Assembly (NCBI GenBank): GCA_015059545.1
Contig: SVAG01000007.1
Coordinates: 1-58,401, forward strand
Source: Lactobacillales bacterium
Lineage (GTDB): Bacteria; Bacillota_I; Bacilli_A; RF39; UBA660
DNA: 58,401 nucleotides
Reading direction: 5' to 3'
Part shown: piece after piece, positions 7,099 through 16,442 of the stretch
How the letters are laid out: the number at the start of each line of letters is the position of its first letter
Position numbering within the stretch: position 1 is the first letter of the stretch
Made by a program: the position numbers and the translations under genes
Notes under the pieces: model-generated
Told to the model about the DNA's origin: nothing
Database searches by the model: none
Seen by the model: the letters and a program-made list of their open reading frames with translations, nothing else

Positions 7099-7875
7099 AT
7101 GATAAGAAATCAACAAATAAAAAATAGTCAAGAAATTATATCATATTATAATCTCATTTATAAAACAATAAACTTATTTGAAAGATTAAAATTAAATGAT
7201 TCATTTGAAATATTTTATGTTTTTACTTATTTGTTATGGAATGGCTATTTTTCTATAGATAGAAGTTATCAATTTAGTAGTGATAGATATTTATTAGACG
7301 GATTCTTTGGAATGTCTATAATGACAGGTAAAGGTGTATGCTTAAATAATGTTGAACTTTTAGATCAAATCTTTAAAGAATTAGATTATGATTCATATAT
7401 AGTAGCAAATAAAAAAATAAAACCAATACATAATGAATATAATTCGTATATAAATAGAAATATAGGAAAACAACCTAATTTAAATAGAAAACCAATATTA
7501 ACAAATCATTGTTGTGTATTAATAAGAGATAACAAGTATGATTATATATATGATCCTACTAATATCATGTGTTTTAATTTAACATCAAAAAAAACTGCAG
7601 ATGTAATAATTGGAGAAGGGAAAATTAAAATTAGTTTATTTGATACTAAAATTTTATCTTCTAGAAAATATAATGAAATAAAAGAAGTTTTTAAACAAAT
7701 TTATTTAGTGAAAAAAGAACAAAATATAGAAGAAGAAAAAACAATTATAGAAGAAAAAACAGAACATTTAAATAAAATGTGTGAAGAAAATATATTTTTA
7801 TTTGAAGAATTTTATAAAAGTAATATAAATAATATAAAAACCATATCAAATCAATTACAAAAAAAGAAAATATAA
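7099..7875 (+). CDS. Transglutaminase-like cysteine protein, unknown role
   Basis: This 258-residue cytoplasmic protein shows a candidate papain/transglutaminase triad: Cys81 in TGKGVCLNN, His137 in TNHCCVLI and Asp152 in YDYIYDPTN, spaced as in transglutaminase-core proteins. The C-terminal third is a charged helical region (EEEKTIIEEKT). The start at 7099 is chosen because GAGGTG lies 8 bases before it; an upstream in-frame ATG at 7048 falls on the promoter. It follows the spoVA operon but has its own housekeeping-type promoter, so a spore role is not implied. It may act as a peptidase, crosslinker or amidase; I cannot tell which. Confidence 0.6.
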   Translation: MIRNQQIKNSQEIISYYNLIYKTINLFERLKLNDSFEIFYVFTYLLWNGYFSIDRSYQFSSDRYLLDGFFGMSIMTGKGVCLNNVELLDQIFKELDYDSYIVANKKIKPIHNEYNSYINRNIGKQPNLNRKPILTNHCCVLIRDNKYDYIYDPTNIMCFNLTSKKTADVIIGEGKIKISLFDTKILSSRKYNEIKEVFKQIYLVKKEQNIEEEKTIIEEKTEHLNKMCEENIFLFEEFYKSNINNIKTISNQLQKKKI

Positions 7876-7930
7876 ATCTTCTTTTTTTTTGTATTTTATA
7901 GTATAATAATTAGTTAGAGAGTGTGATGGT

Positions 7931-10876
7931 ATGTATTTAAAAAGAATTATAGCAAATGGATTTAAATCATTCGCAGATAAAATTAATATTGAACTTACAA
8001 ATGGTATTACAGGTGTAGTAGGTCCTAATGGTAGTGGAAAAAGTAATGTTGTAGATGCAGTAAGATGGGTACTAGGTGAACAATCAGTAAAATCACTAAG
8101 AGGAGAAGGAAATATGACAGATGTTATATTTTCAGGTTCTAAATCAAGAAAAGCATCTAATAGTGCTAGTGTAACATTAGTATTTGATAATACAGATAAA
8201 TATTTACCACTTGAATATGATGAAGTTTCAATAACAAGAAGAGTATATAAAGACGCTACAAATGAATATTTTATTAATAATGAAAGAGCTCGTCTTAAAG
8301 ATATAACAGATTTACTTTTAGATAGTGGTATTGCTAAGGAATCATTTAATATTATTTCACAAGGTAAAGTAGAAGAAATAATAAGCAGTAAACCAGAAAG
8401 TAGAAGAGTAATATTTGAAGAAGCTGCCAGTGTCTTAAAATATAGAAAAAGAAAAGAAGAAGCATTAAGAAAATTAGATAGAACACATGATAATATGAAT
8501 CGTGTAAACGATATTGTAAGTGAACTTAAAAATCAAGTAGAACCATTAAAAGAACAAAGAGATAAAGCAGTTGTTTATTTAGAAAAGAAAGATGAATTAG
8601 AAAGTGTAGAAGTAGCTTTAATTACTAAAGATATTACAGATATTAATTATAAATATGTAGAATCAAAAAATAAAATAGAAGCACTCAATAAAGAATTAAT
8701 AGAAATATCTGTAACTAATACTAATAAAGAAGCAAAAATAGAAGAATATAAATTAAACTTAAATAAATTAGAAAAAGAAATAAATGAACTTAATAAAGAA
8801 TTATTAGAAAAAACAACATTAGTAGAAAAATTAAATAGTGAAAAAACTATTTTACTTGAAAGAAAAAAATATGATGTAGAAGATACAAAATTACATAACA
8901 ATATTTTAGAATTAAAAGAAAAAGAATTAGAATTAAATAATAATATAAGTAAAATAATAAGTGAAATAGAAATAAAAAATAAAGAATTAGAAGAAATAAA
9001 AGAAGAGTTAATAAAACTAGAAAAAGAAATAAATGATGAAAAAACTAAAAAAATAAATTTAGAATTTAATCTAAGTTCTAAAATAAGAGAAAAAACTAAA
9101 TTAGAAGATAAAATAAATGATTTAAAAGAAAAAATAGAAAATAATGGAAGTCTACCAGCATCCGTAAAAATTATATTAAATAATATAAAACTAAATGGTG
9201 TATGTGATGCAATTGGTAACTTAATAGAAGTAGAAGAGGAATATTCAGTTGCTATTACAACAAGCTTAGGGGCTTCTACTTCATATGTAGTAGTAGAAAA
9301 TGAATCTACTGCAAAAGAAGCTATTAAATATTTAAAAGACAATAATTTAGGTAGAGTAACATTCTTCCCACTTAATATAATTAAATCAAAGTATGTAGAA
9401 GATAGTATACTTGATATATTAAATAAATCAGAAGGGTTCGTAGGAATTGCTTCTAATCTAGTTAAATTTGATAAAAAATATCAAAATATAATTGAAAATC
9501 AATTAGGTAATGTTATTGTAGTAGATAATATTGATAATGCTAATATAATAAGCAAAAAGATAAATTATAGATATAAAATTGTTACTTTAACAGGTGAACT
9601 ATTACATGTAGGTGGATCTATCACGGGAGGTAATGATTTTAGAAGAAATAATATTATTACTGATAAATATGAACTTGAAAATAGTATAAAACAATTAGAA
9701 TCATTAATAGAAGAAATTAAAACATTAGAAAATGATATTAATGATGTAGATCATAATTATAAAGCATTAGAAGATAAATTATATTTAATAAATAAAGATA
9801 AAATAAATTTAGATGAATTTATTAATATAAAAGAAAACACAAAATTAGAATATAATTCAAAATTAGAAAACATTACAAGAGAAATAAATGGAACAAATAA
9901 TTTATTAAATAATAATTTAAGTGAAGAAGAAAATAAAATATTAGAAGAATACTATAAACAAGTTGATTTAAAGAACCAATGTGAATTAAAATTAGAAGAA
10001 TTAAAAAGACAAAAAATAAGTTTAAATAATGATTTAGAAGAATATGAATCTACTTTAAAACAAGAAAATAGTGCTTATAACTTAAAGAGTAAAGAATTAA
10101 AAGAACTTGAAATAGATGTTAATAGAATGGATGTTAAATTAGATAACTTACTTAATAAGTTAAACGAAACATATTCTCTAACTTATGAAAAAGCAACAAC
10201 AATCTATAAATTAGAAATGGATGAAGAGGAAGCTAGAAATAAAGTAAGTAATTTAAGAAGAATAATAAAAGAACTTGGGAACGTAAATGTAGATGCTATA
10301 GAAGAATATGACAAAGTAAGTGAAAGATATGAATTCTTAATAAAACAACAAGAAGATTTAATAAAAGCAGAAGATACATTACTTCAAATTATCAAAGAAA
10401 TGGATGAAGTAATGGAAAGAGAATTTGTAAAAACATTTAAAGTAATAAGAGAAAACTTTAAAGAAACATTTAGAGAATTATTTAAAGGTGGAAATGCAGA
10501 TTTAAAACTTACAGATCCTAATAATATTTTAGAAACAGGAATTGAAATAGTAGCGTCACCTCCAGGAAAAAGCTTAAAAAGTATTTCCCTTTTATCAGGA
10601 GGAGAAAAAACATTTACAGCAATCAGTTTATTATTTGCTATCTTAAAATCTAGACCAGTGCCATTCTGTATACTAGATGAAGTTGAAGCAGCACTAGATG
10701 AAGTAAATGTTGATTCATTTGGTAGCTATTTAAAAATGTTACAAGCAAAAACACAATTTATACTTATAACACATAAAAAAAGAACTATGGAATATGCAGA
10801 TATCTTATATGGTATAACTATGCAAGAATCTGGTGTATCTAAATTAGTTAGTGTTAAATTAGAAGAAATTAAATAA
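7931..10876 (+). CDS. smc: Chromosome segregation protein SMC (short arms)
   Basis: This 981-residue condensin ATPase organises and separates replicated chromosomes. Walker A GPNGSGKSN is at 31-39. A first coiled coil (about 170-400), the hinge (about 405-560, with LPASVKIIL and TGGND), a second coiled coil (about 580-790) and the C-terminal head with LSGGEKT and LDEVEAALDE follow. Typical Firmicute SMC is near 1180 residues; both head motifs and the hinge are intact, so the shortening is in the arms. An extended TATAAT at 7902-7907 lies 24 bases upstream. The scpA and scpB partners are not in the window. Confidence 0.95.
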   Translation: MYLKRIIANGFKSFADKINIELTNGITGVVGPNGSGKSNVVDAVRWVLGEQSVKSLRGEGNMTDVIFSGSKSRKASNSASVTLVFDNTDKYLPLEYDEVSITRRVYKDATNEYFINNERARLKDITDLLLDSGIAKESFNIISQGKVEEIISSKPESRRVIFEEAASVLKYRKRKEEALRKLDRTHDNMNRVNDIVSELKNQVEPLKEQRDKAVVYLEKKDELESVEVALITKDITDINYKYVESKNKIEALNKELIEISVTNTNKEAKIEEYKLNLNKLEKEINELNKELLEKTTLVEKLNSEKTILLERKKYDVEDTKLHNNILELKEKELELNNNISKIISEIEIKNKELEEIKEELIKLEKEINDEKTKKINLEFNLSSKIREKTKLEDKINDLKEKIENNGSLPASVKIILNNIKLNGVCDAIGNLIEVEEEYSVAITTSLGASTSYVVVENESTAKEAIKYLKDNNLGRVTFFPLNIIKSKYVEDSILDILNKSEGFVGIASNLVKFDKKYQNIIENQLGNVIVVDNIDNANIISKKINYRYKIVTLTGELLHVGGSITGGNDFRRNNIITDKYELENSIKQLESLIEEIKTLENDINDVDHNYKALEDKLYLINKDKINLDEFINIKENTKLEYNSKLENITREINGTNNLLNNNLSEEENKILEEYYKQVDLKNQCELKLEELKRQKISLNNDLEEYESTLKQENSAYNLKSKELKELEIDVNRMDVKLDNLLNKLNETYSLTYEKATTIYKLEMDEEEARNKVSNLRRIIKELGNVNVDAIEEYDKVSERYEFLIKQQEDLIKAEDTLLQIIKEMDEVMEREFVKTFKVIRENFKETFRELFKGGNADLKLTDPNNILETGIEIVASPPGKSLKSISLLSGGEKTFTAISLLFAILKSRPVPFCILDEVEAALDEVNVDSFGSYLKMLQAKTQFILITHKKRTMEYADILYGITMQESGVSKLVSVKLEEIK

Positions 10877-10888
10877 TTTCTTCTTTTT
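10861..10888 (+). terminator. Terminator of smc
   Basis: AGAAGAAATT pairs with AATTTCTTCT across a 4-base loop, followed by T-rich sequence; the smc stop lies in the loop. Confidence 0.7.
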
Positions 10889-10891
10889 AAT

Positions 10892-10920
10892 TTGACAAAA
10901 TAAAAAAATATATGTATTAT
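10892..10920 (+). promoter_or_regulatory. Sigma-A promoter
   Basis: TTGACA (10892-10897), 17 bases, TATTAT (10915-10920), 25 bases before the next start codon. Confidence 0.75.
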
Positions 10921-10945
10921 ATATTTCGCCGAAAGGGGATTATTT

Positions 10946-11368
10946 ATGTTAAGAGAATTTATAAGAAATGAAAATCGTGATATAGTTGATACTAGATTAG
11001 TTATGGAAAAATGTGAGTGGATTAGAAAAATAATCGAAAAACGTAAAGAATTAAGTAATGCAGATTTAGCTCTTGAATATATTTATGAAAAATTATCTGG
11101 AAAAATATCAAAAAGGGATAGAAAACATTTTGCTGAACAATCAATAAAATATCAACAAAAAAGATTATCATTAGAATCAGAATTAGAAGAATTAGATAAA
11201 GCTAGAATTTATGATCATTTTACACAACATGATTTAGGTATAAAATCAAAAGAATATATTGAGTTTACACCAATTACTTCAAGTAAGCAAAAAGTAAAAC
11301 AAATTGAAAGACCACAAAGAAAAACAAATGTTATGATTACATTAAATCCAAACGATTATAAAAAATAA
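10946..11368 (+). CDS. Hypothetical protein, basic and helical
   Basis: A 140-residue protein of unrecognised family. It has no membrane segment, and most of it (20-115) should be helical with many Lys/Arg/Glu. The C-terminal part (RPQRKTNVMITLNPNDYKK) is basic and extended. A near-consensus sigma-A promoter and an AAAGGGG site support expression. It sits alone between smc and a GH5 gene, with its own promoter and terminator. No function can be assigned. Confidence 0.7.
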   Translation: MLREFIRNENRDIVDTRLVMEKCEWIRKIIEKRKELSNADLALEYIYEKLSGKISKRDRKHFAEQSIKYQQKRLSLESELEELDKARIYDHFTQHDLGIKSKEYIEFTPITSSKQKVKQIERPQRKTNVMITLNPNDYKK

Positions 11369-11378
11369 TCGTTTTTTT
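11350..11378 (+). terminator. Terminator
   Basis: AAACGATTAT pairs with ATAATCGTTT, followed by T-run; it contains the stop codon region of the upstream gene and abuts the promoter of the next (TGTTATAAT at 11380-11388). Confidence 0.75.
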
Positions 11379-11404
11379 ATGTTATAATTATATTAGGTGA
11401 TAAT

Positions 11405-12460
11405 ATGAAAAAAGTGATTGTAGTAATAATATTATGTATTTTAAGTTTTATAGGATTATATTTTAATAGTGGTAATCAATTAGATATAGTAAAAGAAGTA
11501 AAAACAGAAGAAAAAGAAACACAAGAAGAAATTAATAACAAGGTTGAAAAACATGAAGAAAAAAATAATTTAGCAAGTTATAACGGAAAATTAAAAATAA
11601 AAAATACAGATTTAGTTAATCAATATGAGGAAAAATTTCAACTTAGAGGTATAAGTACACATGGTATACAATGGTATAGTAAGTATGCCAATGAAGAAAT
11701 AATAAAACAACTTAGAGATGAATGGAATGCTAATGTAATTAGAATAGCAATGTATACTGAAGAAAATGGATATATACAAAATAAGTCTTTAAAAAATAAA
11801 GTTGATGAAATTGTAGGAATCGCAATTAAATTAGATATGTATGTGATAATAGATTGGCATATATTAAGTGACAATAATCCAAATATTCATAAAGAAGAAG
11901 CAAAGAAATTCTTTGATGAAATGTCAAATAAATATAAAAATGTTCCAAATGTTATATTTGAAATATGTAATGAACCAAATGGTAATATTAATTGGAATAA
12001 TGATATAAAACCATATGCAGAAGAAATAATTAAAATAATAAGAAATAATAGTAAAGATTCAATTGTTATTGTAGGAACTGGAACATGGAGTCAAGATGTA
12101 CATGATGCTGCAAATAATCCATTAAAATATGAAAATATTATGTATGCATGTCATTTTTATTCAGGAACACATAAAAGTTGGCTTAGAGATAGAATAGATT
12201 ATGCAAGAAGTAAGGGTATTGCTATAATTATAAGTGAATTTGGAGTAAGTAATGCTGACGGAACAGGTGGAGTATTTAAAGAAGAAACATTAAAGTGGTT
12301 AGAATATTTAAATAATAAAAATATTAGTTGGATAAATTGGTCTTTATCAGATAAAAATGAAACATCTGCACTTTTAATACCGGGTACTCCAACTAATAAT
12401 ATAAGTGATAAATATTTAAGTGAAAGTGGAAAAATAATAAAAGAGCAAATGAAAAAGTAA
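11405..12460 (+). CDS. Glycoside hydrolase family 5, endoglucanase-like
   Basis: This 351-residue enzyme has an N-terminal membrane anchor or signal (about 4-22), a charged linker (to about 60) and a GH5 barrel. The start motif LRGISTHGIQWY, IIDWHIL on strand 4, the acid/base Glu in FEICNEPNG and the nucleophile Glu in IISEFGVS are all visible, as is the late Trp motif NWSLSDK. The layout is closest to bacterial beta-1,4-endoglucanases (GH5_2 type). It probably acts outside the membrane on beta-glucan, either diet-derived or the cell's own exopolysaccharide. The latter is suggested by the neighbouring SGNH esterase and acyltransferase-3 genes. Start has AGGTGAT and a TGnTATAAT promoter close by. 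Confidence 0.87.
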   Translation: MKKVIVVIILCILSFIGLYFNSGNQLDIVKEVKTEEKETQEEINNKVEKHEEKNNLASYNGKLKIKNTDLVNQYEEKFQLRGISTHGIQWYSKYANEEIIKQLRDEWNANVIRIAMYTEENGYIQNKSLKNKVDEIVGIAIKLDMYVIIDWHILSDNNPNIHKEEAKKFFDEMSNKYKNVPNVIFEICNEPNGNINWNNDIKPYAEEIIKIIRNNSKDSIVIVGTGTWSQDVHDAANNPLKYENIMYACHFYSGTHKSWLRDRIDYARSKGIAIIISEFGVSNADGTGGVFKEETLKWLEYLNNKNISWINWSLSDKNETSALLIPGTPTNNISDKYLSESGKIIKEQMKK

Positions 12461-12478
12461 TCAATTTGATTACTTTTT
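12452..12478. terminator. Bidirectional terminator between GH5 and SGNH genes
   Basis: AAAAAGTAATCAA pairs with TTGATTACTTTTT; it serves both convergent genes and contains both stop codons. Confidence 0.75.
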
Positions 12479-13204
12479 ATCATATATATATTTTTGTAAT
12501 ACACTTGTAACTTTGAAATATCCTAAATCATTTATATGTAAACCTTCAACAGTATATATAGATTTTAAATTACCATCTTTATCTGACAATTCTTTAAATA
12601 CATCAATATAAGTAATATTATTTTCATTACATAATTCTTTTAATTTTTTATTAAAATCTTTAATCTTTTCAGCATCTACTTCTTCATTGAATCTGTATTC
12701 ATGTTCTTTAAATGATTCATGATTAACAGGATATACAGATTGAATATATATTTTAGCATATTTTCTATTAGTTTTTATACCATTTACTGTTTTTTGGATG
12801 TTTTCTAATACTTCTTTATCTGAAACTTTATGATTTAAATCATTGATTCCAATTAATATAAATACTTTTGAAGGATTATATTTATAAACATCTTCTTCAA
12901 TTCTTTCAACTAAATCAGAAGCTTCATCTCCACTTATACCACTATTAATTATATTAGAATCTGGAAAGAACTCATTTATTTTATAATGTCTAGTAATTGA
13001 ATCTCCAAAGAAAACTATGTTTTCATCTGTTTTATATTCTATCTTAGTAACTACTTTCTCTTCAGTTTGTAATAATATTACATTGCATATTAAAGATATA
13101 AATAAAGACATAAATAATAATATTAATATTAAATTACTTTTATTTGTTTTAATAAATTTTTTTGCTTTCTTTATTTTTTTTATTTTTTTACTTTTTTTAT
13201 TCAT
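12470..13204 (-). CDS. SGNH/GDSL hydrolase, membrane-anchored
   Basis: This 244-residue protein has a strongly basic N-terminus and one membrane segment (about 20-45), followed by an SGNH esterase domain. Block I is FFGDSITRHY (nucleophile Ser), block II has SGISGDEA (Gly), block III is LIGINDLN (Asn) and block V is VEGLHINDLGY (Asp and His). Such enzymes remove acetyl groups from polysaccharides or peptidoglycan. It is convergent with the GH5 gene and divergent from an acyltransferase-3 gene, a common pairing in O-acetylation systems. Whether it deacetylates or transfers acetyl cannot be told from sequence. Confidence 0.85.
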   Translation of the reverse strand: MNKKSKKIKKIKKAKKFIKTNKSNLILILLFMSLFISLICNVILLQTEEKVVTKIEYKTDENIVFFGDSITRHYKINEFFPDSNIINSGISGDEASDLVERIEEDVYKYNPSKVFILIGINDLNHKVSDKEVLENIQKTVNGIKTNRKYAKIYIQSVYPVNHESFKEHEYRFNEEVDAEKIKDFNKKLKELCNENNITYIDVFKELSDKDGNLKSIYTVEGLHINDLGYFKVTSVLQKYIYDKK

Positions 13205-13299
13205 AGTATCACTCCATCAATTTAGTATTATAGCACACAATTTTAGAAAATTTAAATAAAATTTGTAAAAATATGTTAAAATGTATATAAGGTGGTTTT

Positions 13300-14352
13300 A
13301 TGAAAAGATATTTTGGAATAGATTTAGTAAGAGTATTAGCTGTATTTTTTGTATTATCAGTTCATTTTTTCTTAAATAATTCTTTTTATGATACAAATAT
13401 AAATGGAATAGGTATGTTTATATCAATATTCCTTAGATGGATATTTTATAATGGTGTACCATTATTTATATTACTTACAGGTTATTTAAAAAGAAAGAAA
13501 AAATTAGATAAAGATTATTATAAAGGAATAAAACATATTTTATTAAGTTATTTGTTTATATCAATAATATGTATTATTTTTAGAATACTTTTTATAAAAG
13601 AACATATAAGCAAATTAAAACTCTTATTTGGAATTTTTAATTTTTCAGCAAACGGATATGCATGGTATTTAGAAATGTATATAGGATTATTCTTACTTAT
13701 ACCATTTTTAAATATTTTATATGATGGGTTAAAAACAAAAAAGAATAAAGAACACTTAATAATTACTTTACTTCTTATGATATCTTTATCACCAATTATT
13801 AGTAGTATTACTATAAGAGGAATAAAACTAGATATAATTCCAGATTGGTGGAATGAAATTTATCCATTAATATATTATTTTATAGGATGTTATATAAATG
13901 AATATCAAGTAGAAATAAATAAGAAAAAAGGTATATTATTAACAATAGGATTAATATTAATAGAAACAATTTTATCATATGTAGTTAATTATAATGATAC
14001 ATTTAGTTGGAATTTTTTAGGAGGATATGGTAGTCTTCAAACTGTAATTATTTCAACAACAATCTTTTTACTTTTATATAAAGTAAATTGTAATAAGAAA
14101 AAAATAAACAAAATTATAACTAATATATCAATATTATCTTTAGATATATATTTATTCTCATATATTGTAGATCAAATAACTTATCCTATATTGGATGGAT
14201 ATTTAGAAAATCCTGTAGAATATTTAAAATTTTATATACTAATAATTATATTGATATTTAGTGTATCTTATTTATTATCTTATATAAAGAAAATAATATT
14301 TGATATTACAGAAAAAAAATATATTGAAAGAAAAAATAAAAAAAGCGTTTAG
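13300..14352 (+). CDS. Acyltransferase family 3 membrane protein
   Basis: A 350-residue protein with about ten membrane helices. It begins with the family signature GIDLVRVLAVFFVLSVHFF, including the catalytic-type Arg and His. It belongs to the OafA/WecH group that moves acyl groups, usually acetyl, to surface sugars across the membrane. It is divergently placed from the SGNH hydrolase, and the pair may acetylate and edit a surface polysaccharide. A GGTGG site precedes the start. The substrate is unknown. Confidence 0.85.
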   Translation: MKRYFGIDLVRVLAVFFVLSVHFFLNNSFYDTNINGIGMFISIFLRWIFYNGVPLFILLTGYLKRKKKLDKDYYKGIKHILLSYLFISIICIIFRILFIKEHISKLKLLFGIFNFSANGYAWYLEMYIGLFLLIPFLNILYDGLKTKKNKEHLIITLLLMISLSPIISSITIRGIKLDIIPDWWNEIYPLIYYFIGCYINEYQVEINKKKGILLTIGLILIETILSYVVNYNDTFSWNFLGGYGSLQTVIISTTIFLLLYKVNCNKKKINKIITNISILSLDIYLFSYIVDQITYPILDGYLENPVEYLKFYILIIILIFSVSYLLSYIKKIIFDITEKKYIERKNKKSV

Positions 14353-14360
14353 CTTTTTTA
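14338..14360. terminator. Bidirectional terminator
   Basis: AAAAAAGC pairs with GCTTTTTT over a 5-base loop, with A- and T-runs on the two sides; shared by convergent genes. Confidence 0.65.
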
Positions 14361-14729
14361 TTTTTCTATTTTCTTTTTACTTATACCTATCATACTACCA
14401 AAGATAGAAGCAATTGATAATATTAAATAATATAATAAATTTTTAATATCAAATGATTGATCTAAGGCTAAATATTCAAACAATATAAGAATTATTAAAA
14501 ATAGTAAACTTAATTTTAAACCTTCTAACCATCCTTTTCTTAAACTTTTTTTACCTATAAAAAAACCACCAATAAATAAAGAAATAACAGGTATAATTAT
14601 TTTAAAAATAGAAACCATTTTATCACCCATAATATTAAAATATGAAAATAAAGTTAATATGAAAGTTAAAATAAGTAAAGATACAATAATATATAAAATA
14701 CTTAAAGATACATTTTTTATAAAATTCAT
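14358..14729 (-). CDS. TIGR04086-type small membrane protein
   Basis: A 123-residue protein with four predicted membrane helices, matching the TIGR04086/DUF3792 pattern in length, helix spacing and the GGFFIGKKSLRKGWLEGL loop. These proteins are widespread in spore-forming Firmicutes, with unknown function. The start at 14729 has AAGGAGG 6 bases before it; the longer frame to 14858 has no ribosome site and would run into the divergent gene. Confidence 0.72.
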   Translation of the reverse strand: MNFIKNVSLSILYIIVSLLILTFILTLFSYFNIMGDKMVSIFKIIIPVISLFIGGFFIGKKSLRKGWLEGLKLSLLFLIILILFEYLALDQSFDIKNLLYYLILSIASIFGSMIGISKKKIEK

Positions 14730-14800
14730 AAAATCCTCCTTAATAAAAAATATGTTTGAATAAAAAAAATATGTAATCTCATAATAAAATAGGTGATAAT

Positions 14801-15430
14801 ATGTATTTAAATATGTGTTTAAAAACGATATTTTTGTATTTTTTAATTGTAGTAGCATACAGAATAATGGGTAAAAAAGAAGTAGGAGAGTTAAGTATAA
14901 TTGATTTAATTGTAACTATTTTAATTGCAGAACTTGCAGCCATTTGTATAGAAGATTATAAAAGTTCTATCTTAGTATCAGTTATTCCTATTTTATCTTT
15001 AGTAATATTACAAATTTTACTTAGTTATATATCATTAAAAAATATGAAAATCAGAAATTTAATTGATGGAAGACCAAGTGTTATTATAAAAGCTGGGAAG
15101 GTATGTTTTAAACAAATGACTAAATTAAGATATAGTTTAGATGATTTAATATCACAACTTAGAGAAAAAGGAATAAAAAGTATTGAAGAAGTTGATTATG
15201 CAGTGTTAGAAAATAGTGGAACTCTATCAGTTTTTCAAAAAACAAAAGATTATCCACTTCCAATAATATTAGATGGAGTAATAGATCATGAAGTATTAAA
15301 AGAAATAAAAAAAGATACTGTTTGGGTATATAAATTACTAGAAAGAAAAAATCTAAATTTAGAAGATATTTTTTATGCATTTTATACTAAAGAAAAAACT
15401 TATATAATAAAAAAAAGTGATTTAATTTAA
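14801..15430 (+). CDS. DUF421/YetF family membrane protein
   Basis: A 209-residue protein with three N-terminal helices (about 5-85) and a cytoplasmic DUF421 domain. The signatures MGKKEVGELSIIDLIVTI, NLIDGRPSVIIKAGK and RYSLDDLISQLREKGI are typical. In Bacillus, proteins of this family (YetF and relatives) occur in spore-forming species and have spore membrane or cell surface roles. The start has AGGTGAT and divergently neighbours another membrane protein gene. Confidence 0.85.
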   Translation: MYLNMCLKTIFLYFLIVVAYRIMGKKEVGELSIIDLIVTILIAELAAICIEDYKSSILVSVIPILSLVILQILLSYISLKNMKIRNLIDGRPSVIIKAGKVCFKQMTKLRYSLDDLISQLREKGIKSIEEVDYAVLENSGTLSVFQKTKDYPLPIILDGVIDHEVLKEIKKDTVWVYKLLERKNLNLEDIFYAFYTKEKTYIIKKSDLI

Positions 15431-15439
15431 TCACTTTTT
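15412..15439. terminator. Bidirectional terminator
   Basis: AAAAAGTGATT pairs with AATCACTTTTT around a 6-base loop; shared by the DUF421 and anti-sigma genes. Confidence 0.75.
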
Positions 15440-16442
15440 ATATTTCAAATGTAGTATTATTAATAGTAACTGATTCAACATTTTCTATGCTTATAAAACT
15501 AGAATTATAGTATCCGAATGCTGATGTATAAGTTCCATCATCGTTTTCTACATAATTAATAATTATATATAATTGTTCACTAGTACCATCTTTATAATTT
15601 AAAGTTATATTAGTAAATTGTTCACCATATTCTTCAAAATTACTTAATATACTAAAATCATTTACATTATAATTAATAATAACACTATAAGTAGAAATTG
15701 AAATAAAGTTAGTTTTCATTATAAGATTATTTTTACTTTGTATATTTTTTTCAACTTTAATTTTCTTTTGATTTATATTATTTTTATCAATCTTAAACGA
15801 AATATCATGATATAAATTTTCATCAAAATATAGTCTTAAAGTCATATCACCTAAATTACTTAAATTTGGATAATCAAAACTTAATAAATAAGAATTTTTT
15901 AATGTATTATTATCTTCACCGCTTTCAACAAGAGCCATACCATGACTTTCATATGGTGCTTTTTCATTGGTATTAAATTCAATAAAACCATCATCATATT
16001 TAGTAACATCTATAATGCTTTCATCAAATTTATTACCATGACTTAGTAATCCAGTATGAAGATATTGTAGTTCTTTTTTACCTTCAATATCTAATCTGAT
16101 ATAAATTGTATTTTCAGTAACAATTGTTTGAAGTATATCTATATTCATATTTTCAAATTCTTTTTTAACATTAATTTCATTTCCATCTATTTCTTTAGCA
16201 ACTTCATCATCAATATCAAACATTTCTTTAAACTTAGTATCTAAATTAAAGTATTTTACAAATGCATAACCAGTACCAATAGTTAAAGAAAAAGCAATAA
16301 TAAATGTACAAGCAGCTAAAGCAAATCTATTAAATGAAAAACTTCTTTTTTCTTCTTTATGGTTTAAAATATTATTTAACATTCTTCTTTTATCATTTTC
16401 ATCTAAACTAATTTTATCAATTGAATTTTTAAATTTATTCAT
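15438..16442 (-). CDS. Membrane anti-sigma factor partner
   Basis: A 334-residue protein with a cytoplasmic N-terminus (ISLDENDKRRMLNNIL), one membrane helix (about 38-60) and an extracytoplasmic domain of about 270 residues with DUF4179-like features. It directly follows an ECF sigma gene whose stop codon overlaps this start (ATGAATAA), the usual arrangement for a sigma factor and its membrane inhibitor. The start at 16442 is chosen because GAGGAGG lies 7 bases upstream; a longer frame would start at a TTG inside that site. The signal sensed is unknown. Confidence 0.75.
   Translation of the reverse strand: MNKFKNSIDKISLDENDKRRMLNNILNHKEEKRSFSFNRFALAACTFIIAFSLTIGTGYAFVKYFNLDTKFKEMFDIDDEVAKEIDGNEINVKKEFENMNIDILQTIVTENTIYIRLDIEGKKELQYLHTGLLSHGNKFDESIIDVTKYDDGFIEFNTNEKAPYESHGMALVESGEDNNTLKNSYLLSFDYPNLSNLGDMTLRLYFDENLYHDISFKIDKNNINQKKIKVEKNIQSKNNLIMKTNFISISTYSVIINYNVNDFSILSNFEEYGEQFTNITLNYKDGTSEQLYIIINYVENDDGTYTSAFGYYNSSFISIENVESVTINNTTFEI

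Noticed and set aside
8647-9342. 231-codon minus-strand frame under smc
   Set aside because: Low-complexity Ser/Leu/Phe shadow of the coiled-coil codons of smc.
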